This document shows, piece after piece, positions 57,993 through 64,000 of a DNA stretch of 64,000 nt. The translations under genes and the position numbers were made by a program. Every line of letters starts with the position of its first letter. Position 1 is the stretch's first letter. The notes below the pieces were generated by a model. It made no database searches and had not been told where the DNA came from. It worked only from the letters and a program-made list of their open reading frames with translations. Origin of the DNA: Sambucus nigra (taxonomy: Eukaryota; Streptophyta; Magnoliopsida; Dipsacales; Adoxaceae); assembly GCA_949130495.1 (NCBI GenBank), contig OX422211.1, forward strand, positions 635,347,217-635,411,216, read 5' to 3'.

Positions 57993-58320
57993 GAGGCGAC
58001 GGCACCGGAATATCAAAACCACGACACCGGAATATCAAAAACCCGGAACCAGGGGAGCGGGGGAGGTGACCGGAGGAGGATAAACCCGAAAATAGGGGCG
58101 ACGGCAGGGGATAAACCCAAGGGGGGAGGCGACGACAGGAATAGGGCCGACGCAGTAGGGGAGAGAGGGGGAGAGCGGGGGAGAGCGGATGGTAGGGCTT
58201 GGATTTTTGGTGACCCGATGGTAGGGCTTGGGTTTTTGGTGGAGAGAGAGGGGAGAGCGGGGGAGAAGACGAAGAAGGAGAGAGAAGAGGGAAACTAAAA
58301 TGTCCCAAAATTTTGAGGTA
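57988..58320. other. GC-rich segment of CACTA-1
   Basis: Purine-rich on the plus strand with repeated GGGGAGAGCGGGGGAGA phrases; the minus strand gives a proline/serine/leucine-rich open frame (about 57990-58308). It could be a captured 5' UTR or coding fragment of a host gene, or simple low-complexity DNA. No family recognised. Confidence 0.4.
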
Positions 58321-58334
58321 TTTTATATCCTAGT

Positions 58335-58496
58335 AAAGTGTACTTAATTTTGGCACACTTTAAAACAGTGCCAAATTTTGGCACTGCTTTAAAGTGTGCC
58401 AAATTTCTATTAAACCGTGCCAAAATCTGGCACAGTTTTAAACCGTGCCAGATTTTTAATATCAGGGTGTGCCAAAATGCTATTTTTGGTGTAGTG
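58335..58496. repeat. Right subterminal array of CACTA-1
   Basis: Same TGGCAC/GTGCCA motif pairs as the left end, in about 160 bp, ending in the terminal repeat. Confidence 0.85.
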
Positions 58497-59865
58497 TTTT
58501 GAGGGTATTTAAAGTGGTTTTGGTCTCATTTGAGCAACTCAAATAGATTTTGCCTCTCTCTTTATCTAACTCTTGGAGCTCATCCTCCACCAATCACCAT
58601 ACACCACCCTAGCACCACCATCCCTACACCCAAAACCACCATAGTTTAACCCTTTTCCACCACATTTAAGCCTATAAAAGACATATACACCACAGTTTGG
58701 GAAATATGGGATTTCATGGAGATGTTGTCAGTGATTTTTGGGGAAGAAGAAGAATAAATGAGCTAGAAAGGGGTTTTGCTTGGAGATTCTGTGGAGCACA
58801 CTTTTGTGGAGCTAGATAACCTCCTTGAGTCAACTTTAGGAGGTGGGAGGTTTCCATCACCATATTTTTCATCCTACCATTATTAGATCTTGTTTAAGGT
58901 GGGAAACTCTACCCTTTAGCTTAAGAACTCTATTTTCCATGGTTTTGGTTTTGTAGTTAGAGTTTGTAAGAGTAAAATGCATATATGATTTAAGAACATC
59001 ATTTCTTATGATTTTGTTTAAAATGGTTTACAAATGATTTCAAGAGTTTTGAGTAAAATGGTATATTTTAAGAAAGCTTGGTATTTAAACATTTTATGGA
59101 ATAAAATGTTTAAAATAACGTTTATCTTGTTGACGATATTTTATGAACAAGTGTCTCAAAATTTTCTTGTAAAAAAATTGGTATTTTCATAAACATGGAA
59201 ATTTATTCAAGTTTTAAAGAAATAAAAATGTCTTTTGATCTTGAAAAGCATGTTTTTGCAAATATTATGAAATTTCTAGAATGGACAATGTGTTAGACCT
59301 ATTTAGTGGAATTTATGGACTTAAAATCCCTCTGCCTATGTATATGAACTTATTGTAACTGGTTAATGAGCATTTAGACAAGTTTCATGAAGATTTTAAA
59401 GGGTTATAACATGAATCAAAGAAAATAGAAATTTCAACCCTTTAAGCATGTGAATAAGTGTAGAAAATGTGATAAATGGGTATTTCAAGAATAAATGTGA
59501 AAATAAAGGAAAATGGTGTTTTCTTGCAAAGTAGTCTTCAAAATGTTAAATGATTTTCATAGAAAAGAAAGTAATGAAATAAAGAGATTTTCAACTTGAA
59601 AAGCGTGTTATCTCCAAAGAGTTTAATGAATGTTGATGAGTAAAAATATTTAAGAAGTTGGTGTGTTTAACTTAATAATGTTTTTGAGAAATATACACTT
59701 GTGAAAACAGATAAAAAGATGAGTTGAAAATAAAAAAGGGTAAAATGGAACATTTTTATGAAATAAAAATGTTCGGAAATATGTTACACAAATGATCGTA
59801 AATGAAAGTTATTTTGGGGGTAAAATCAATGCAAGTGAGTAAATGACAAGAAATGGTGATTGAAT
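58497..59865 (+). repeat. Element C 3' LTR, second part
   Basis: Follows the LTR at 38557-39925 closely (for example GAGGGTATTTAAAGTGG and GTGTTAGACCTATTTAGTGG), then similarity stops after about 59865 at GGTGATT. No gene. What caused the break is not visible. Confidence 0.82.
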
Positions 59866-61275
59866 GGGGGTAAATGCCTAACTTTTTAAGTTGAATTTTA
59901 AAATTTCTTTTGAAATCTTAACAAACAAAAACTACAAAATTTAATTTCTTCAAAATTAAAATTAAACCTAAACTTATCTTTGAATTTTTCTTTCAAACAA
60001 AGTTAATTCAATTCATGTCCTAAATTAGCCTAACAATAATTAACTCATGTTTTAATATAGGCCAAACAAATTTTACCAAATTAAATTTGTTGAGTTGAAT
60101 TAAATTGAACAAAAATTATCCCAAAATTAATTTAACACCAAATTAAACTAAGGTTATGATTTAAAACAAATTTTATCTTTTTAACCTAAGAATGCATCTA
60201 AGTGATTTTGTAAGATAAATTAATCAATCACAACCACAATGCGCGATGTACGAGAAAAACCAACAACGAAAAAAACCTCGGACGACCCAACCTACAAATC
60301 CACTAGGTATGGTTTTGATGCATCTTCTTGCATCCACCTGCACCTATTTGATAACTATGGAATCCACCGTAGTCTCAAAATCCATTGATGGGGCCTGGAT
60401 ACCGTCAACTTCACATGAAGCCTTTCTCCGTATGTGTACCGCAACTCAAAAATGGAATTGACCGCAAGAAACAAACTCTTTTTGGGTTAGAGATAGAACC
60501 CGGTGCCAAAATGATCTCAAGACAAAATTTTATAAATAGAGGAACTTGGATCAAAACTAAAACATGGGTGTAAACATGTGTTTTGGAAGAAATATGATCT
60601 TTAAAACTTAACAAATGAAAATGGACTTTTGATGGAAGTATTTTTGCTCTCAAAAAGCTCAACAGAATGTAAAAAGTCCTCCCTAACAACTGTATCCCTG
60701 AAGTGTATAAATATGATGAAAATAAAGTTGGGAAAGTGGGAAAAAATTGACAAAACTTCACAAAAACTGCCAGGTTGTTCAAATGACTTTGTTCGAATGA
60801 CTTTGTTCGAATGACATAATTATAATGAGAAAATATATAAAAAGAAACAATCTCATTAGAAGGTTCATTCAAAGAACTTAGTATCTCGTTCGAACGACCT
60901 TGAAAAGTTAGATATTTTTTATATGAGCGCGTAGCCGCCAGTTTCAAATTTTTCTAATTTTTTAAAATTAGTTATGATTTTTCAACGAAAAGGTGTCCGA
61001 GACAAAATATTTAGATATCATGAATTAAAAAAATATTAACACCCAATAAAAATATCCAAGTCTCTGTCTATATATTAATTCATTCATACCTTTAGAGACT
61101 TTGGAAATGATGAAATGTTGATGACGTGAAACTTGGCATAAGAAACCGACAATGATATGAACTTCAGAATCGGGGCTGCTATGTCTTCAACTTTTCAAAC
61201 ATCATAGGATTTTAGGTACAATATGAACATCTATGATATGACATAAATTTTTTTGTCCGGAATCAAGCCAACACT
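59866..61275. other. Unassigned LTR-like stretch
   Basis: AT-rich to about 60235, then mixed sequence. TATAAATAG occurs at 60531-60539 (plus) and ATATTTATAC at 60704-60713 (minus). Palindrome units (TTCGAATGACTTTGTTCGAA, CTCATTAGAAGG, ATCTCGTTCGAACGACC) lie at 60780-60898. This resembles the promoter part of an LTR related to A, B and C in minus orientation, but ends are not seen. No protein recognised in the open frames at 60246-60461 or 60411-60947. Confidence 0.45.
60780..60898. promoter_or_regulatory. Palindrome units of an unassigned LTR-like sequence
   Basis: Two consecutive GTTCGAATGACTTT units, CTCATTAGAAGGTTCATTC and CTCGTTCGAACGACC. On the minus strand the cluster is followed about 65 bp later by ATATTTATAC (60704-60713), the same order as in the recognised LTRs. 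Confidence 0.5.
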
Positions 61276-61560
61276 CACTACACCAAATCTGTTGGATTAT
61301 CATGGTCATTGACCTTGACAGGTTGGCCTTGTTAAGGTCAATGACCGTGACAATTATGGGGGTGATAACTTTTGCTGTCACGGACTTATGACGATCATTG
61401 ATCGTGACAAGTTCATTAGCCTTGTCACGATCATGTCACGATCTTTTACCTTGACAAGCTTTGTCACGGTCAAAGACCATGACAAACCCATGACAACCTT
61501 TTAAAAATTATCACGGTCAATGACCGTGACAAATCTGGGCAGAATTTTAAAAAAATTTGT
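61276..61560. repeat. Subterminal palindromes of CACTA-2
   Basis: Several copies of GTCACGGTCAATGACCGTGA or one-armed forms (GGTCAATGACCGTGACAA, GTCACGGTCAAAGACC), spaced 20-60 bp, probable transposase-binding sites by analogy with En/Spm. They differ in sequence from those of CACTA-1. Confidence 0.8.
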
Positions 61561-61713
61561 TGGGTAGATTGGCCACTGCCATTGCCTAGCAGTATATTTG
61601 TACCTATTATAGAAAATATGTACATGTTTAGACATCATATATCCAATTAAAATAGAAAGAATGGACCAAATCATTGCATATATAATTCCATATCCAAACC
61701 AAAATGTTACAAA

Positions 61714-62452
61714 TCAGAACAATAAAAATATAATCCAAGTGTCCAGATAAAATAGATACAAATAATGACATGTGGTAGGTTTGAGGAGGAAGTAAGGCCA
61801 CACGACAAACGCATTGAGACACCCATGCATATGCATCATGTTGCATTGTTCGCGCAACCACAATGGGGAGTTCTCCTTCCCAGTTATTACATGCGTGACG
61901 AGCACCTTGGTATCGATGTCTTGAAGCGCACATCCATGAACCAACATACCCTGGATGGTATTCGGGTCCCTCAACCCCCTCCCTATCCGCATGCCATAAA
62001 ATACGTCGAGTATAAACACGCTCGACCAACCAATTGTTGATATAGGCCGCTCAATGGGCACCAAGTAGGGGACTGGATCATCAATCAGTGAGTCCACACG
62101 TGTCAGCGATAAAGCACTAATGTCCACGTCCTCGTCCTCCGCCACCTCCTCCTCTACCACCTTATCCTTCCCCTTACCCTTGCCCTTTCCACCCAATGAA
62201 CGCTTCACAAATGAGAACATACCTTGTACTGTCACCTCTAACCTCGTTAACTTCGCGTTATGCGAGTCCACCTGGCAAGCCAACCTGATGTTGCTCGTCT
62301 CCAATCTGATGATCCTAGATTTGGACGCCTGCGAGCTCACCCCCTTGTCCTCTTGTGATCAACGCCAAGAACTTAGCTGAGTGCGTCCGTGGACAAATAT
62401 GCCTTCTCTTCATTGGACTGTGACTCATGCACTTCCTTAAGCTTTGCCTAAA
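61714..62452 (-). pseudogene. CACTA second-gene 3' part (coiled-coil region)
   Basis: After a splice-acceptor-like TTTTAG (about 62452) the minus strand reads AKLKEVHESQSNEEKAYLST, then a stop and a frameshift near 62343, then a frame of about 200 codons: SRIIRLETSNIRLACQVDSH and LTRLEVTVQGMFSFVKR (heptad-like leucines), a Gly-Lys run, a Glu/Asp run, then DDPVPYLVPIERPISTIG and a final VVWPYFLLK. The order coiled coil, basic run, acidic run, end is usual for the accessory protein gene of plant CACTA elements. Confidence 0.65.
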
Positions 62453-62537
62453 ATGACAAAAAACAAATGATTAGTTAAATAAGTAAATAAAAAAATTATA
62501 ACGTAATTAACAAAAAGTAAATCTTCGGATCACTTAC

Positions 62538-62650
62538 AATCGTGGCCGCGAAGTTCAGGGACACCCCCTTATCCTTCCTCTTCTTCCTCTGAATTGCCAC
62601 ATAGGCATAGAGCCTATGTGGACTACCCCCAGGGCCACTCCCCATCCCCT
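62538..62650 (-). pseudogene. Internal exon of the CACTA-2 second gene
   Basis: The minus strand TTTATTTCAG precedes GMGSGPGGSPHRLYAYVAIQ and continues RKKRKDKGVSLNFAATI, followed by GTAAGTGATC, a good donor. About 113 bases. Both splice signals are intact. Confidence 0.65.
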
Positions 62651-62739
62651 GAAATAAAATAATGCAAAATTAGTATCGGGCTCACAAAGTAAAATAATGC
62701 AGAATAACATATTTCTGTAATTATAGAAAATAAAAACTT

Positions 62740-63058
62740 ACCACCATCTATGCTCCACCTCGGCGTCAGACGTCCGACCAGAGTAGTGCACGTCCATCTT
62801 TTTCGCTCAATTTGTCCTCCCCAATTGGCGAGCTGCCAATTGTCGCTCCTCGATCTCATTGTTAATGAAATTTTGCCATTGTGACAATGAGATAGGCTCC
62901 TTCGGCGGGACAGACTCATGCATTTTGATAATGGAGTCTCGGGTCTTCCTAAAGTACCGGCCCTGCAAATTTTTCTTCCGTGTCTTATGTTACTCCCTCA
63001 ACTGCTCTAAGACAGAATCGTGGAGTTCTGGGGCCAGCCTGAATTGTTCCTTCCAAAC
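62740..63058 (-). pseudogene. Transposase_24-like exon of CACTA-2
   Basis: The minus strand reads EQFRLAPELHDSVLEQLRE, stop, HKTRKKNLQGRYFRK, KMHESVPPKEPISLSQWQNF and EERQLAARQLGRTN, stop, AKKMDVHYSGRTSDAEVEH. The order, with a W in the middle and a basic linker before a final H-x-x-G block, is that of the Plant transposase (Ptta/En/Spm) domain, Transposase_24. A donor-like GTAAG follows (about 62742). Two stops show decay. Confidence 0.7.
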
Positions 63059-63127
63059 AAATACAATTTTAGTTGCAAATAAATAGAAATACAAATTGAA
63101 ATTGAAATATAAATATAAATACATTAC

Positions 63128-63376
63128 CTGTAATACTGCCCAAATATCTAACTTGAGATCATTTGGCACCTACCTCCAACTAGTGTACCTCGGGCCGGTA
63201 ATCGTCTTTAGCAGCTCGAGGGATCTATCTAAAATCCCCGTCTTATCCTCGACATCCATTCCCAATTTGCCCCATTTGGGGAGTGTAGGGGCCGAGAAGC
63301 CCTCGTCGCCTCCGCTACCACCGGGCCCAAAAGACATCATCATCACCATCCTCGCCTTAATCCCTGAAGGAGACAT
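63128..63376 (-). pseudogene. First visible exon of the CACTA-2 second gene
   Basis: From ATG at 63376: MSPSGIKARMVMMMSFGPGG, then PTLPKWGKLGMDVEDKTGIL, LELLKTITGPRYTSW, one TAG, and VPNDLKLDIWAVLQ ending at a CAG/GTAATG donor near 63130. It would feed into the Transposase_24-like exon across a short intron of about 70 bases. Gene structure is inferred from splice signals and family layout. Confidence 0.6.
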
Positions 63377-63624
63377 TTTATGTAAAAAAAAATGTTGTTA
63401 TTAGTACAAATTCAAAATAAATTAGAAGAAGACATGCAAACATTAAGTCTAAATAGTACATGCGCTAATGTAATCAAGTACAAATGAATAAAAAGCATTG
63501 AACCGATGTTTGGAATACTTTTTACTGTTTAACTCACACACATATACAAAGGAAAGTGAAAATGATAAAAAGAGTGAAAGATAAAAAGAATTAAATCGAT
63601 GTTTGGAATACTTATTACAAATTT
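63377..63624. other. Intergenic spacer of CACTA-2
   Basis: AT-rich DNA between the transposase end and the second gene, with no coding signal. A 30-bp-scale phrase (AATCGATGTTTGGAATACTT and close variants) occurs twice, at about 63501 and 63595. Confidence 0.6.
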
Positions 63625-64000
63625 AAAAAATATTTCAAATTCGGGTTATCATAAAAAATGTATTGATATTCGGTGGGAGCAGCCAAGTCATCCACATTAT
63701 GCTTTGGCGCATGTAAGATGATTGACCATGTCTCGTTGTTGATACACTAAGAGTAAAACACTCGGTTGACCTTTTTAGATGCATAAACAAATGGCTCATC
63801 GCTCATGTGTTCGTTGCTCTTCAACTTGGACAAGTCAACCATGATCAAATTGGTGCCAGGATCAACTTTACAAGCATTTTTATCCTCAACTCTTACCCAA
63901 TCAGAGTAAAATATGACATCTTCGAAGCTTATACAGTCCAATTCAAATATATTTCGAATTACACCATAGTAAGTCATTTCAGCTTTAACGAGGTTTTTAT
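63625..64000 (-). pseudogene. TNP2-type transposase C-terminus (DUF4216-like), partial
   Basis: The minus strand from the window edge reads KNLVKAEMTYYGVIRNIFEL, then FEDVIFYSDWVRVEDKN, LIMVDLSKL and DEPFVYASKKVNRVFYS. These match the order of the DUF4216 domain found at the C-terminus of plant CACTA TNP2 transposases (YYGVxxxIxEL, FKCDWF, DPFxxAxQAxxVFY). A TAG at 63747-63749 follows, but the same frame continues about 40 codons (CINNETWSIILHAPKHN) to a second stop, so the TAG is probably a nonsense mutation. The catalytic part lies outside the window. Confidence 0.8.

Larger units (their letters stand above)
55694..58496. mobile_element. Non-autonomous CACTA transposon (CACTA-1)
   Basis: It begins CACTACACCAAAAA and ends TTTTTGGTGTAGTG, an exact 14-bp terminal inverted repeat with the CACTA signature, flanked by TTT, and 2,803 bp long. 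Both ends carry subterminal arrays of TGGCAC/GTGCCA motifs. The interior holds a 168-bp tandem repeat, TA-rich foldback DNA and a GC-rich segment, but no transposase. It needs a transposase from elsewhere. It is inserted in the 3' LTR of element C; the matching uninterrupted site is near 38556. Confidence 0.93.
37944..59865 (+). mobile_element. Element C: LTR retrotransposon with non-coding interior, nested twice
   Basis: Two LTR copies begin TGTAACAC at 37944 and 55040. Between them is a primer site (52138) and about 2.9 kb of internal DNA without recognisable protein, ending with the GAGGACGAAATTCC motif (55011) typical before a Tekay-like 3' LTR. The first LTR is split by element B, the second by a CACTA element. 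The second LTR can be followed only to about 59865; the part equivalent to 39930-40166 and 51200-52135 is missing or beyond the window. Non-coding interior of this size resembles a large retrotransposon derivative (LARD), though extreme decay is possible. Confidence 0.82.
61276..64000 (-). mobile_element. CACTA transposon with transposase genes, partial (CACTA-2)
   Basis: It begins CACTACACCAAATC at 61276, followed by subterminal palindromes. Decayed genes on the minus strand follow: a Transposase_24-like second gene (about 61714-63376) and the C-terminal end of a TNP2-type transposase (63625-64000). The visible end is therefore the element's 3' end, and the 5' part lies beyond the window. 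ACT before the terminus would be the 3-bp duplication, not testable here. Confidence 0.88.

Noticed and set aside
57990..58308. Proline/serine-rich protein gene on the minus strand
   Set aside because: Composition follows a low-complexity purine-rich repeat on the other strand, and the frame runs into a TA microsatellite; kept only as a possible captured fragment.

Overview
This 64 kb window looks like nuclear DNA from a flowering plant, from a heterochromatin-like, gene-free region. I find no host gene, no tRNA or rRNA gene and no CRISPR array. Almost every recognisable stretch belongs to Ty3/gypsy LTR retrotransposons (Tekay/Del-like chromoviruses and an Athila-like element), to CACTA DNA transposons, or to hairpin or tandem repeats. 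Species cannot be told from the sequence. The plant assignment rests on the lineages: chromodomain-bearing Tekay/Del-type pol, Athila-type gag-pol with a tRNA-Asp-like primer site, and CACTA TNP2/DUF4216.

Layout. 1-8.0 kb: decayed plus-strand chromovirus material arranged as internal region, one LTR (3737-6556), then a primer site and the 5' part of another internal region with gag and an unusual ORF relic before gag. 8.04-8.4 kb: minus-strand scrap of a Tat/Ogre-like RT. 8591-36286: an Athila-like element (minus strand) bounded by a perfect 5-bp target duplication ATCAT. Its left LTR holds a complete young Tekay-like element 'A' (10305-21152, duplication GGTTG). Its right LTR holds a related solo LTR (32179-35067, duplication GGGTG). 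36.3-37.9 kb: unassigned DNA with a 113-bp duplication and a 60-bp two-hairpin minisatellite. 37944 to at least ~59865: a plus-strand element 'C' with a non-coding interior. Its first LTR is split by element 'B' (40167-51194, duplication AGTAC) and its second by a non-autonomous CACTA (55694-58496, duplication TTT). 59.9-61.3 kb: unassigned LTR-like DNA. 61276-64000: the 3' half of a larger CACTA with decayed TNP2 and Transposase_24-like genes, running off the window.

How the parts relate. The insertions can be ordered by nesting. Element A is the youngest: its gag-pol frame is closed only by two C-to-T type nonsense changes, and its two LTRs differ in length by exactly two 14-bp units. The observation I would check first is a cluster of CpG-rich palindromes (CTCGTTCGAACGAG and the companion CTCGTTAGAAG) found in the LTRs of A, the solo LTR, B, C and the 60.8-kb fragment. 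In each case, read in the element's own sense direction, the cluster sits just upstream of a TATA-like segment although the surrounding LTR sequence has diverged. This suggests a shared promoter-proximal control array in a group of plant LTR retrotransposons.
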